Of a DNA stretch of 64,000 nt, positions 1 through 11,742 are shown piece by piece. The notes beneath the pieces are model-generated. The model was not told the DNA's origin. It did no database searches and was given only the letters and a program-made list of their open reading frames with translations. Each line of letters opens with the position of its first letter. Within the stretch, counting starts at the first letter, position 1. This DNA comes from Gymnopus androsaceus JB14 (Eukaryota; Basidiomycota; Agaricomycetes; Agaricales; Omphalotaceae), in NCBI GenBank assembly GCA_009733575.1, contig ML769555.1, positions 62,001-126,000 on the forward strand, given 5' to 3'. Made by a program: the position numbers and the translations under genes.

Positions 1-500
1 ATAGCGTGGGAGCGGGCGGAATTGAGTGAAAGCGGACGGTCCCAGAGGTTCTAGAGGTAGCAAAACCCAAATAGGAAGCTCCCGGGGAGCTTTGATTGTA
101 AAGTTGTAAACAGAGATAGAAGACAGTGAGCTCTGGACGTAGATTTGGTATCTACGGACAGAGCCTCGCAGTTAATGCAGATGACAGTGGGCCTTCGAAC
201 GGAGCTCGGAAGGCACAGCTGGTTAGAACAGATAGAAATAGAGAGACAGAGACAGAGACAGAGCAAAACGGGATCGATTCGGTAACAATGGTAATAACAG
301 ACTAGGGTGCATGGACTCGGGGTGTCTACTTATATACTGTAGGGTGGCTGTGTAAGTCGTCGGGAGGGCCTGATGGATGGTTATCAAGTGCGGGAGGCAC
401 CTGGGAGGCAGGATAAGTGGTAATCACATGTAGAAAGTGCCCGGCAGGCAGGATAAATGGTAATAAGCATGGAAAGCGCCCGCAATGTAGGTAATGAGTG

Positions 501-580
501 CGGGAAGTATCCGCGGATGGTCAGGAAGCGTGGGAAGTATCCGCGGACGGTCAGGAAGCGTGGGAAACATCAGCAGGTGG
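501..580. repeat. Short tandem repeat, about 30-base unit
   Basis: A unit of about 30 bases containing GGGAAGTATCCGCGGA and GGTCAGGAAGCG occurs twice almost perfectly and a third time in degraded form. The surrounding 1-1180 stretch is otherwise without a gene I can support; a 142-codon open frame on the minus strand (424-852) crosses the repeat and has an acidic, Ser-rich start, but nothing else argues that it is real. Confidence 0.6.
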
Positions 581-1188
581 ATAGCGGATGAGAAATGAGC
601 CAAGGCCTGACACAAAAGAGAAGTGTTTGTAATATTTTCGTTGTTTGTAATATTTTTGTCGTTTAAAGAACCAGGCTCCAAGACGATTTCAGATGATGAA
701 TCATGGCCAGCAGCAGGAGGCTCATAATTGTGAGTTTCCGTAGCTTTATTGGGTTCGGAATCAATATCCATTTGGTGAAGATTGAAGTTGAAATTATTTG
801 AGTCACAGAAAAATGTGATCTTACACTCGTGCATCAATGAGAATAGTGACAATTTCGATTTTGTTGATTACTCTGTTTTAGCCACTCTCATGCACCTGGG
901 TGCATTCTTTGCTTACATCTTTATTTTTCTGCTTGCTACTGCAAGAATGCTTGATAAACAACATGAGTCACTTACATTAACTATTTTCTTTTAAATTTTT
1001 TATGTTTTCTTCCCCACGCGCTGCTAACATGAGGGCTCAACTTTGGCATCTGAAAGGGATGCAGTGCGTGTTTTTTGTGATGCAGCATATCCCGAGGGCT
1101 CAACCTTGGCGTCTGGTGGACTGCTGCTCACCTCTTTGAACTTTCTTTTTTTTGTATATCTCTTGTATTCTTTAGCTGTTACTGAACT

Positions 1189-2874
1189 GTGCACATTCTA
1201 GTACGATCCGGAAAAGAGTTTAGGGCTTATGCTCTCACTCCCGGCCAGCCTATCCAAGGACCAATGGATTTCGACCTCTCACTTGCAATGGACAACAGCA
1301 AGGCAGACAATAATGCAGATTCCGACAACTTTGACAACTCCGAGGATCACAACATTGATCTTGAGAGTGACCTCTCGGATATATCCGATCTTGGTAACAT
1401 TGGCGACCTTGAAGAAACACCACATGACTCCATTCCATCACCTCGACCTTTTGCCCTCTCCGACTATGTCCCTAACTTCCTCCATCCTTTCCTTTCAAAA
1501 TCCTCTTCATTGGAAGACCGCGACCAAACCGACAGTGAAGAGCCAGTCCTCAGCCAACAGACAGGTCCCGAAGCTTGCAAACATTGGAAACAGGCAGAAA
1601 ACCGTGCCAAGCGCAAGGTCAAACGCACGCTTTGACACAGCAGGCCCTCAAAACTGCACTCAAGCAGGTCGCCCTCCGTAGAGCCGCCGAGTCCCAGGCT
1701 CTGAATACAGGGGATTTATTTGAGACAGAACAACTCCTGGTCAACAAGGGTGCTTGGTCTGGCCTTCGCCAAATTCTGGACAAGATTGTTCCAGACCTCA
1801 CTGCACTGGCTGGGGATGGGTATCGTATGGAATTGGTGAACTGGGATGGCAGGTGAGTTGCTGCTACATTTTCATTTTCTCTATGGGACTAACGGCGTTG
1901 AACGCTAGGGAGTCTTACACTGTTGTTGATAAGAGCGGACGCATCATCACCGTGTTAGCAGGTAAACCGAGAGACAATAACTGGGATGCCATCATGGCCG
2001 AACTTGCCCAAAAACTCAAGGATGTGCGAGGCAAGATGTCGTTCAGCAAGAAGCAGAAGGTTCATAAGCATGGCAAATTTACCTCCGTCTCTGTAGGTAA
2101 TTCATTTGGCGGTGGTAGTCAGGTAAGCTCTGCACCTTTTTTGCTTTTGTGATCCTCACTGTACTTTGCAGAGACCTGGCATGATGGCATTCTACAGCAC
2201 AACAAATCGACTCATCCTCATGAGCTTGATTGCGTTTTCTAGCTTTCAGAGGCTTGTAAGCTTCACAAATTGTAAGCTGCTTCATTACTTGCTTTCGCGA
2301 CCTTTTTACTCACATGAAGCTAGGTGTGTTTGAGTGTTTCGCTGCCAATACCTTTGGCCTTTATTGCGAAGACCTCAACACCCTTTTTGCTTCCAACCCA
2401 AAGCTTACCCGCTGGTTCAGAAACAGCGTATTTGCAGGCATCTCATTCAACATGGGACCTTTTACTGTTGCTTGGCCTCACACAGATAGCCATAACCTTG
2501 CATTTGGCTGGTGCACTATTACGGCCCTTGGAAATTTTGATCCTGATAAAGGCGGCCATCTAATCCTTTGGGATCTGGGTCTTGTTACTTGGTTTCCACC
2601 AGGGTCTACCATCCTTATTCCCTCCACTCTCCTCACTCATTCCAATGTTCCTATTCAGCCAAGGGATGAGTGCTATTCTATCATTCAATACTCATCATCA
2701 GGTTTGTTTTGCTGGATTTACAACAGTTTTATGTCAGATAAGGATTTCTTGGCTAAAGCTATGCCTGAAATGAAGAGGAGACGTGCCAAGGATCAGAAGG
2801 CTAGATGGGGCAACGGACTTCATATGTTTTCTCTCTGGGATGATGTTTGGGCTCGATTCATGTCTAAACAATAG
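1189..2874 (+). CDS. TET/JBP-like 2-oxoglutarate Fe(II) dioxygenase, KDZ-associated
   Basis: Multi-exon gene for a fungal member of the TET/JBP family, which in animals and kinetoplastids oxidises 5-methylcytosine or thymine in DNA; that activity is inferred here from family only. The catalytic exon (about 2324-2874) shows the iron-binding H-x-D in WPHTDSHN (H at 2479, D at 2485), the GGHLILWDL strand, and the distal His in LLTHSNVP (H at 2638), followed by an Arg-containing segment that normally binds 2-oxoglutarate. Upstream exons encode an acidic Asp/Ser-rich N-terminus (1264-1620), a Lys/Arg and Ala-rich helix (1625-1852) and a segment with VDKSGRIITVLAGKP. Introns at about 1853-1908, 2123-2171 and 2256-2323 have GT-AG ends. 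One frame change near 1620 may be an unseen intron or a break. The gene sits directly upstream of a KDZ transposase in the same orientation, a known fungal pairing. Start codon uncertain (1189 or 1264). Confidence 0.82.
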
Positions 2875-2879
2875 CTATA

Positions 2880-3900
2880 TTGTACTATAGCAACTACCCA
2901 ACGTACATAACATTTTACAATATATTTGTGCAGTAGTATTCAAAGTTGCCGTGAATGCAACCTTGCATTTCCTTTTGTGCTTGACAGGCGCTAAGCCAGC
3001 ACTTAACATACTTGTCCTTGTTGTTCCGGTACAAAAGCTGATACCATCTCTTTCCATGATAGATCTCAGTCAACCTTTTATCATAGGCATACTTCAAGCA
3101 CTCTCCCATATTTTTACTGATTTTAACAACCTTTGGGGACTATTATCAATGAAGTTATTTACTACTTACTGTGAAAAGAGCATTTGAAATTTATGAATTG
3201 GTGGGTGCGCTCTGCTATTGCAAAAGATGATCCCAAACAGTTATTTAGATGTGTATGACCACTATAAAAATTCACAAGCTGTTTCATCTATGGGATACGC
3301 CTCTAGCCCCACATGAAATTCATGTAATTCCCATCTTCAATATACTCGAGAGGAAGCAATCGGGCATTTAACCTAGTGAGATCTTAGATTTCAGACCTTC
3401 CAGTCCATAACACTCAGATAATACCCTCTTTTATCCCACACAAACAACTTTTTTTCAAAAGTCTTGTCGAAATGCAGAAAGGAGAACATGAGTGCACACT
3501 TTCATATCGCAATCCTCCGTGACATATTGGTATGGATATAACGGCTTTATATCACTCTATTGGCTCCCATAGCCCTCCATACAGCACTGCATAGTCATCA
3601 GACATGATTTAATTGCTATATCTCACTTGCAAAACACCAGAATCCAATTGTCACTCTAAGTTGATGGTTGGCTGACTTATATTGCTATATGTTTATTACT
3701 TATACTTGAGATTTTGAGATATTGTATAACAGAAGACTATTAGATATTAATTCCGAGTCCTAAACCAATGATAATCTTAGGACATCTTGGTTCTGAATGC
3801 TGTCTTGTACTGTGTTCGGATGTGGATTGGATGTTCCAATAGGTGTGACTGATGTGACAAAGTCAACTTGCTTTCACCCAGCATTGTTTTGTTTTGCTCT
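2880..3900. other. Intergenic, no gene seen
   Basis: About 1 kb of AT-rich sequence between the TET/JBP-like gene and the next gene. Short open frames on both strands have no recognisable content. It may hold the promoter of the following gene, but no convincing element is visible. Confidence 0.5.
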
Positions 3901-3914
3901 TTCATGCCGTGCAG

Positions 3915-4751
3915 ACCAACTCTTTTTGAGGATAATATTCCTGGCTACACTCAGCCTAAGAACCACCAATATGAATATTATATGGTGGATAATGGGGAAT
4001 ATAAAGGTGTTTATCATCATTGGTGCGTTTTTCTTGTCTTTCGCTGATTCTGTTCTTGACATCATAATCTCCCAGGGACCTGGCCAATCTTCGGGCAAAA
4101 CAGACCAGCCAGCCCATTCCTCATGGATTTTTGAATTTTGACAATGTTATAGCTGCGTGGAATTTCTTCTGCCTTGAAACCCACCAGCATGCAGACGCCA
4201 CCGATGATTCTGATATTGCCACCAACGATTCTGATATCGCCGGTGAATCTGTGTCTGCAGCACCTGGAAAACAACTTATGCATGGTGAACATTCTCAAGA
4301 AGATTGGATTGCTGTGCCTTTCGGCAGTGCACCTGGTACAGTAGGCTCACATTCCTCTCCTGTGCCTTCTATGCCTCTGTCTGCTGCAAAGCCAAGTAAG
4401 GCTAGGTCCCAGAGCCCGAAGAAGAGGTCAGCTTTTCCTGCTACTTCTTCAACTCTTGGGCCCTCCGCTATTCAATCCGCTGTTCAACCGAATTGTTCTC
4501 GCAGCTCCAAGAAGGAGGCCAGCATCAAGGAACAGTTTATGCATATGGCTCATGAGACAGCGGACATCATGCATTTTGTAGTGAGGAAAAATGGCGGAAG
4601 GTATGAGGTATATTCCGATCGGTGCATTATTTCTTTACTTTATTTTCTTTACTTAATGTTCAATGTTAATGTAGGAAATCTGCTATGGCTGCATTTGGAT
4701 GATTGCGCCAAGAGGATCCTGCTGCGCAGGTTGCCTTCCTGTGTTTGCTGA
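3915..4751 (+). CDS. RNase H1 N-terminal (viroplasmin-like) domain protein
   Basis: Two exons joined over an intron at 4023-4075 (GT-AG) give a small domain with EYYMVDNGEYKGVYHHW in the first exon and FLNFDNVIAAWNFFCLETH in the second. This matches the caulimovirus viroplasmin / RNase H1 N-terminal fold (a YYVV...G...GIY.xW strand followed by an aromatic F-x5-A-x-AW helix), known to bind RNA-DNA or double-stranded RNA in RNase H1. The rest is Ser/Thr/Ala-rich with a basic patch (SKARSQSPKKRS), probably disordered, and a helix with KEQFMHMAHETADIMHF. No RNase H catalytic domain follows. The true start is not clear; an acceptor-like CAG lies at about 3917. It lies between the TET/JBP-like gene and the KDZ gene, and similar domains recur at 52.6 and 61.2 kb beside other KDZ-type genes. 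Confidence 0.6.
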
Positions 4752-4869
4752 CCTTGGAAGAAGCCATCCAATTTGCAGAGGGAGATATATCCGCATAATA
4801 TAGTATTTTCTTTGTCCTAGCTTTGCTTTTGATTTTAGTAGCTCTTGCCGCCAGCAAATGAATCACGCT

Positions 4870-7800
4870 ATTGTCTTGTTTAGTGCCGCCATGAGCTCCA
4901 GTCAACTGCCAAAGAAGAGATCAAAGAATAAAAATACATTCAGTCTTTCAGATTTTGGCTTAGGACAATGCTTGGGAACAACTCCTACTAACTTGACTGT
5001 TAGCTCCACGTCAAGAGATGGTCGCCAAATTGTTTCCAACGTCATTCCTGGCCCATCACTCTCACCAGTCAAGAAGGCACCAAAGGCAGAATAATCAGGT
5101 CTGACCTATGATTTAGCAAAAACTTTTGATTGTGAATTTGTTGCTGGGTCCTTTCGTAGTGGAAAAGTCACTCGAGTAACCAAGGCCAAGAGGATTCGAC
5201 TTCCAAGGAAGAAGCAATATGCATCTTCAGTGTGTGTTTGCTTCTTGGTTATTCTTCTTTGTACTGAAGTATTCATTCTAGGATTATCCTATGCAGCTCT
5301 GGAAGTCAAGATGTGACCAAGTTCTGGCGGAACTGGTTAGAACCAAGGGAAGGGAAGACTTGGAGGAGAATGAACAATTGGTGTCTACAGTACATCCTCC
5401 GTGCCCCCTATGCGCAGAAGCCTCTCCCGCAATGTTTCATTGCAGGAAATGCTTTTAAAAAAAGGCTGTTATGTGGAGCATTTGTGTGAAGGAGCACCTG
5501 GACCATCCCTTACATCACCAGAGGCTATAGCGGTATTAAAATAAACCCCTACAAGTTCTCGGAGGCGTATTTTAATAATAGCGACAAGTTGTCAGCCAGC
5601 CAAATATGCCCAGGGAACCCTAACCATAGTATGATAAGATGGGACCATATCTTGGGAACCAGGGTCCATGGGAAAAAACGGAAATGGCTACACCCCTTAA
5701 TTTTTCTCCCTCTTTCCAGTGGTGCCTCCGCTTAATCCTAATCTAAAATTAGGATTATGACCAAATATAGTAATAAGCACTGTTTTGGTCAGGTCTCGTT
5801 AGGGTAAGCACAAAGTGCTTACCCTAACATAGAGACCTGATCAAAACAATGCCAAACAAACAGTGAACATAGGTTAGGGTTAGGGTGGTTAGGGTTTAGG
5901 GGTTGAGGATAATAATGGGGGTGTGGGGGCTTGCCCCCACTGTTAAAATATTAATCAGGGTTAGGGTTAGGATTTGCAGGTAGGGATAGGGTTGGGTGCA
6001 GGTGACCTACACGAGCATGGGAAAAGTGTCCGTTTTCTCCCACAGGCTCTTGTTCTCTCTGTATCAATATTTCTATTCTAGGTAAAAGCTGTGCTGACAA
6101 CTTGTCGCAAATATTAAAATACACCTCCGAGAACTTGTCGGAGGTGTATTTTAATATTTGCGACAAGTTGTCAGCACAGCTTTTACCTAGAATAGAAATA
6201 TTGATACAGAGAGAACAAGAGCCTGTGGGAGAAAACGGACACTTTTCCCATGCTTGTGTAGGTCACCTGCACCCGACCCTAGCCCTACCTCAAATCCTAA
6301 CCCTAACCCTGATTAATATTTTAACAGTGGGGGCAAGCCCCCACACCCCCATTATTATCCTCAACCCCTAAACCCTAACCACCCTAACCCTAACCTATGT
6401 TCACTGTTTGTTTGGCACTGTTCTGATCAGGTCTCTATGTTAGGGTAAGCACTTTGTGCTTACCCTAACGAGACCTGACCAAAACAGTGCTTATTACTAT
6501 ATTTGGTCATAATCCTAATTTTAGATTAGGATTAAGCGGAGGCACCACTGGAAAGAGGGAGAAAAATTAAGGGGTGTAGCCATTTCCGTTTTTTCCCATG
6601 GCCCCTGGTTCCCAAGATATTGTCCCATCTTATCATACTATGGTTAGGGTTCCTGGGCATATTTGGCTGGCTGACAACTTGTCGCTAGTATTAAAATATG
6701 CCTCCGAGAACTTGTAGGGGTTTATTTTAATACCACTATAGCCTCTGGTGCTCTGGACTGCCCGCGGACATGTGCGACCTTTGAAGTGGTTGAAACCTTC
6801 CATAAGCTTACTTTGGAAGGTAAAAGCACAACTTATGACTATTATTTGACACTGGAGAAGCTATCAAACAACGCAGGGCAGCTGGAAACTGAGGTGCATG
6901 TGCCTCAGGTTATACAAGACTGCTAATTAATGTTCCGTGGCTCAGGATTGTTACAAGGACTTTCTTAGGATGATGCGCCAGTGGAGACATCTGAAGATGT
7001 TGTTGCATGGCGGGAGGGCCAACAACAACATTCGGAACATTGAACAAACGGCACAAGACGAGTTAGCTCTGATGTGCCCTGCCTGTCCCCATCCCAATAT
7101 CAACCTTCCGCCTGAGTGGAAGGATCCTGACCACCCAAATCCGTAAGAACCTCCTACATCCCAAAGCACAAATATTATATTCACTCTCATCCAGGTTCAT
7201 TTACATGCTGTTCATTGCTATTGATGCTTGCTTCCGACTCAAATGGAAGCTTATCTCCAATGTTGTGAAAGATCCTTACTTGCAACCAGGAATGGCATAT
7301 TTGGTCAACCCTGAGCCTTACCGTGAGTACTTGCTTACCATGACTGACCAGGATGAGGTATGAATGTCTTTTACTATTCCGCCGTAGCTAGCTCTAATTG
7401 TCCTTCCGCAGATGTGTACTTGCACTGGCCTTGCTGCCTTGGATTATGCCAACACTTGTTTGTCAAGGGGCTACGCTATCATGGGCATTGGGCTTTGTTG
7501 CTGTGCGAGGCATGAGATTATAGGAAAGAATAGGGCGGCACCTTTGCAAAAAGGGGAAAGGTACAAACTCATTCTTCTTTGTTTTGGCTCCTGATTAATG
7601 TATCTTCAGATATGCGAATATCGACTATGCCGTAGCATCTTTTCTTCAGCATGTTCACTTCCTCCTCTGACTAATACTCTCATACGACATCATTTGTCAA
7701 TGGTTCAAACGATGTGTTGAACACTTGAAGAATCTACCTCCAAAGGTTCGCTACCGGATGGTCCTTACCATGGTCAAGTTTGTTATCCCCAAACTTCACA

Positions 7801-10044
7801 TCTATGGTCACAAACTTTTGTACCAACTGATGTTTTCGCTCAACCTAACGCCAGGAGTTGGAAGGACAAATAGTGAAGGAATTGAATGAACTTGGGCAAA
7901 TCATGCCCTGTAGCAGCAAGTACCAGGGAAATGGGTCCTGGATCTCACGCAGATACCCTCGAGGACCATTGGAGTCATTGGAACTGGAACAAAATTGTCA
8001 AGTTAGGTGTGTACATTTTCTCTCTTACAAAAATAGAGTTTCTAATTGCGGCTGAGGGTTTCTTCTTCACCGAAGATTACTCAATGCTCGGAAGGAGCTA
8101 GTGGAACAAACAGACTCGTTTGCTCAATTTACGGCTGCTCAGGCATCTGAGGCAGTAAAGTGGAAAAAGGAGGTTGAGGAATTTGAGGAAGACTCCTCCA
8201 AGCCCAATCCGTATGAGCTTCCCAAGTCTGGTATGTTTTCACTCTTTTGTTTGTTATGTCTCTAACGCTTATGTAGGCCTAGGACTGCAAGATATCTGGG
8301 CTCAGATTGCCCATGAAGATGCTGCTGAGGCTCAGCGCACTCAAGCCTTGGTCATGCAAGATTCGGAAGAAGACTGGGAGGCGGTAGACAGGAATAAAGC
8401 AGATGTGGGGCTGAGCAGAGCAGAGTTCATTTTGGCAGGTTTGGAAGTGGAAGAGCATCAGTGAGTGCTCATTAGTATATCTCTGGCTATGTTACTAACA
8501 GTTGTCTGCAGACGTCAACTGCAGCTGGATATTACTTCTATGAGGGACCCAATGCCTCACCAGCTGGCACAACTCGTGGAAAATCAAAATCAACTTACAC
8601 AAAAAATTACCCAACTCCAATCCCTCCAGGCTAAATACTGTCCCTCTGCCCTCCAAGCTCTTGCTATACATCCTGACGTTCTGAAGTCAGCAGAGCCTTT
8701 GGTATCGGAGAAAACCCCTCTAATCCTTCCATCAGCACTTCCTCCAGCATCAGCCATTTCTGACCTTCAGGCTTTGGAGTCCAGGCTCCATGATGGGCAA
8801 TGCCTGGATGCTTTGGACCAGCTTTGCAATGACCTTCAAGTCAAGTCTCAGCTCCATACCTACAAGAAGTCAAATGCTTGTAAACAAGGAGCTACGACTA
8901 GGACACGGGCAAGAATGGATCATCATGAGCGCAAGATAAAGCTGTCGACTTTGCGATACAGAGCAGCGTGGGCTGCAAAGCTTAATCTGGTAGGAGGCGT
9001 TAAAGAGAACGTCGGATGGAAAGAGTTAAAGGATGCTGATATTAGAACAATGCATGATGCGGAAGATAGAAAGCAGCAATCAAAAGATAAGTTGAATGGT
9101 TCAAAGCTTCATCGTAAAGAACAAGAGCTGAAGAAGCTACAAAGTGCTAAGAGGAAAAGAGACTCGGGCAACGCCTCTAGCTCCAGTGAAGAAGATTTGG
9201 AAGAAGGGAAGGATAGATCAAGGGGCAAAGGTTATAGGAAGCTTTCCTGGATCTGGATGGCTGCTGATAATACGGATATGGCCATGGATGGCCTTTTACA
9301 TTCAGGTTTGTTATCTTTTATGTGATTAGAAATTCTAGATGCTAATAAGATTTCAGGTCTACGTGTCGAGTGGTGTAAAGCCTATGCAAGGATTCGCTGC
9401 TGGAAGGAGGAATCTTGATCCTGGAGGAGGAAATGCATAGGACACTGGTGTTTTTGGAATGGAAGAAGAATTGGTGGGAGAGCAAGGCAGTTGTAGAGGC
9501 TTTCAAGGGTGCTCATGCTGCGGGTGCTTCCGCATATGCATATGAGCAAGCTGAGGTTTGGAGGAGTTTGGGACTGAGTTTTTTGGAGTTGTGGGCTCGG
9601 CATGATGACGGAACATTCATAATCCCCCCCAAAACCCGTGGCGGTCAGCTTTCAGCTGCAAATCGAACCTCCGCTCAAGCCCGCTGTCAAGCAGTCATCT
9701 CAACATATGTGGAATCTGACTCAGGATCGGATGATGGGAGCAATGAAGAAGAGCTTGAGCTGGTGGGGGAAGAGGTCAATGTCAATGAAGGGATGGAGGA
9801 ATCTGTAGGAGGGGAACTAGCCTCAGGCAATGGAGACAAAGGAGAGGGAGCAGAAGGGACTGAAGCAGGTGAAGGAGAGGAGGACTTGGATTTGGACTTG
9901 GAGGCTTTGGTGGTGGCGGGGAAATATTCTGAAGTACCTGATTTTTGGAGTTGCTCTTTCTCTCTTCCCTTTTTCATTTTTATTTTGGCAATTTTATTGG
10001 ATTTTATTGGAATTTTACGAAGCTTTTTTGGAGTAGGCGCCTAG
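4870..10044 (+). pseudogene. KDZ (CxC2-type) transposase, disrupted copy A
   Basis: A KDZ-family DDE transposase spread over about ten exons. Recognisable parts in order: N-terminus with STSRDGRQIVSNVIPGP (about 5010); the CxC2 zinc cluster CPLCAEASPAMFHCRKC (about 5405-5455) and a following H-x3-HPLH; TFEVVETFHKLTLEGKS and DYYLTLEKL (6776-6860); MRQWRHLKML (about 6975); CPACPHPNINLP (7078-7113); the core with YDIICQWFKR (about 7685), FVIPKLHIYGHK (about 7778), GVGRTNSEGIE (about 7853), STREMGPGSHADTLEDHW (about 7918); then a long coiled, charged C-terminus ending in an acidic tail. Breaks: a 1.2 kb element at 5516-6750 with loss of the segment between HPLHH and TFEVVE; TAA at about 5092 and 5456; TGA in GIE*TW and a shift just after it (about 7885-7910); a one-base shift at about 9412. 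Not able to make a full transposase. Confidence 0.85.
5516..6750. mobile_element. Palindromic non-autonomous TIR element (7-base-duplication family), copy 1
   Basis: Two arms of about 600 bases face each other around 6133, so the whole element is a near-perfect inverted repeat. Both ends read CACCAGAGGCTATAG inward. Each arm carries GTATTAAAATAAACCCC next to the end, the GACAAGTTGTC palindrome, a CAGTGGGGGCAAGCCCCCA block, telomere-like AACCCTAACCC runs, and the palindrome TTAGGGTAAGCAC...GTGCTTACCCTAA. Short open frames starting MSQILKYTS appear on both strands and are just the arm read twice. It is inserted in KDZ copy A. No target duplication is visible at the ends, consistent with the deletion of host sequence next to it. 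Related copies lie at 37949, 49056 and 60291. Confidence 0.85.
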
Positions 10045-10359
10045 GGCGCTAAACTAACGGAATTGATGGCTGGATGGCCAGAATTGTTGGAAAGTGCCGA
10101 GTAGCCGCAGGAACAATATGGCATCTAACGGATGGGGCCCAGGCACCTAACAGGGTCAAAGTCCGAGGTGCCCAGGAGGCTCCAGGAGGCCCCGGAGCAG
10201 ATTTTGGCCTGGCGTGAACTTGTCATCATTTAATTAATTAGGTGTACGACAACTTATCAGTATTTAATATATTAAAGCTACTGCTACAGGTGATAGACTA
10301 TAATACATATGGTCCCCTCAGTGCATATACTCTGTTCTTGAGTATCTGCTGTGCACTCC

Positions 10360-10700
10360 ATCTGGGGCAGTAGTAAATATCTACTACCTCCCCAGTTGGC
10401 AATACAAAGGGAGGTGGTAATTATCTACCTCCCCTTTGAGCTTGCTTCGACATCTGGGAAGGTAGTAATTATTCACTACTTCCCCTGCAGTTTGTCTGAG
10501 GAGGGGAGGTAGTAATTGTTTACTACCTCCCGAGCTTTGTTTTTCCATTTGGGAAACTAGTAAATAATTACTATCAACCTCCCTGTGCTTTTTCTGGGGA
10601 GGTAGTAAATAATTACTATCTCCCGAGCTTTGTTTTCCATCTGGGGAAGTGGTAATTATTTACTACTCGTGCCCTCTTTCTGGGGAGGTAGTGCTTATTT
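10360..10700. repeat. Subterminal palindromic minisatellite
   Basis: Repeats of about 45-60 bases, each an imperfect hairpin built on GAGGTAGTAATTATTTACTACCTCC. The same unit is found inverted at 12895-12975. In DNA transposons such clusters near the ends are typical transposase binding sites; here that role is inferred. Confidence 0.75.
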
Positions 10701-10779
10701 CCTGTCTCTACCATCCCTCCGTTTTGTCTGGGTGAAGTGCACTGTGAGGGATACTACTATTTTTTCAATCTTTTAATAC

Positions 10780-10985
10780 CACCTTAAGCTGCTAGGTTGA
10801 TGTATCAATCAAGGGACATCCCCCATTTTCCAGGATACATCAGAATGGTGGATCTCTCTTGCCCTATACATTTAATGCCAAATTAAAAAGTGGCACAAGA
10901 GAGAATTGAACCCTCAGCCTAACAGAATTAAGATTATATAATCCCAAGACCTAGCACCTTGTACCACTTCACCAAGTGACTGATA
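10780..10985 (-). mobile_element. tRNA-derived SINE, copy 1
   Basis: Read on the minus strand, 10985-10890 has the outline of a class II (Leu/Ser-like) tRNA: an A-box-like TTGGTGAAGTGGTACAAGG, a long variable region, and a B-box-like GGGTTCAATTCT. The acceptor stem does not pair, so this is not a working tRNA gene. It is followed by a body (10785-10889) with the hairpin CCATTCTGATGTATCC...GGGGGATGTCCC and CTTGATTGATACAT. Copy 2 at 11528 has the same head-body order. Confidence 0.7.
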
Positions 10986-11099
10986 CTAGCTTAACATGTT
11001 TAGTATCTTTTATAGGGTATTGTGTAAATAAATAGTTAAGGGTAGGGTGAGCAGAGCTCACCCTAGTCTGGTCAACATACTATGTAATTAAATAGTTAA

Positions 11100-11475
11100 G
11101 GGTGGGGTGAGCTTTGCTCACCCTAGCCTGGTCTACAAAGGTTAGAGGTTAGGATTAGGGTTAGGGGTTGGGGTTAGGGTCAGGGATTGATTATATTTAC
11201 TGTACTTCTATGTACAGAGGCGACAGTCACGTGCACATCACATTCCGAACTTAGGCAACAGACCCGGTTGTGGGCATGACATATGCGACGAATTTAATTT
11301 TTTTCGATTTTTTTCGATTTTTGTAAGTGTGTCACGGTCAAAAGTTAGGCGACAGGGCTAAATTTGACCATGACATCACGGTAAATAGGTGACGCGACGA
11401 GGCCTCCGTGACCGTGACCGTTGCCTCTGTACATAGAAGTACAGTAATGGGGGTGTGGGGTTTGCCCCCACTCAT
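11100..11475. repeat. Inverted-repeat segment with telomere-like runs
   Basis: Contains two palindromes of the form GGGTGAGCNNNGCTCACCC (from about 11048), a short run of TTAGGG-like repeats (11150-11190), the pair CTGTACTTCTATGTACAGAGGC / CCTCTGTACATAGAAGTACAG (11199 and 11411), and GGGGGTGTGGGGTTTGCCCCCACT at 11449. The last block and the CACCCTAGCCTGGTC segment resemble the core of the elements at 5516, 49056 and 60291. Probably a degraded relative inside the larger element. Confidence 0.5.
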
Positions 11476-11527
11476 TGAAAAAAAAGTAGTGGATGAGAGC
11501 ATATATTATACAAGTATTTATATTTTA

Positions 11528-11742
11528 GCATGGTCACTTAGTGTAGTGGATATAGTGTTATGCTTGATTATGTCAGACAAATATTCAAGAGGCTTTGGGT
11601 TCAATTCCTGCTTGCCATTTATTTTATGACACCTTTCTAGTTATCCTATATTTATAGGCATAAGGGAGATCCCCCATTCTGATGTATCCCAGAGAATGGG
11701 GGATGTCCCTTGATTGATACATGGATCTAGCAGCTAGGGCTG
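11528..11742 (+). mobile_element. tRNA-derived SINE, copy 2
   Basis: A tRNA-like head (11528-11620) with A-box-like CACTTAGTGTAGTGGATA and B-box-like GGGTTCAATTCCTGC is followed by a body with GAGATCCCCCATTCTGATG, a hairpin partner GAATGGGGGATGTCCC, and CTTGATTGATACAT ending at CTAGCAGCTAG. The body matches the minus-strand body at 10785-10889, while the heads are more diverged. The two copies face each other. Confidence 0.7.

Noticed and set aside
5951..6371. A conserved small protein encoded on both strands (MSQILKYTS...)
   Set aside because: It is the same arm of a palindromic element read twice; also in the relative at 49056 without a conserved frame.
9687..9977. Ser/Pro-rich minus-strand frame
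   Set aside because: It is the shadow of the acidic Glu/Gly-rich tail of KDZ copy A.
10880..10985. Functional tRNA-Leu gene on the minus strand
   Set aside because: The acceptor stem does not pair and a repeated body follows; a SINE head explains it better.
10780..11742. One TIR element spanning both SINE copies
   Set aside because: Each side has its own tRNA-like head in the order head-body, and the inverted similarity is confined to the SINE bodies and heads.
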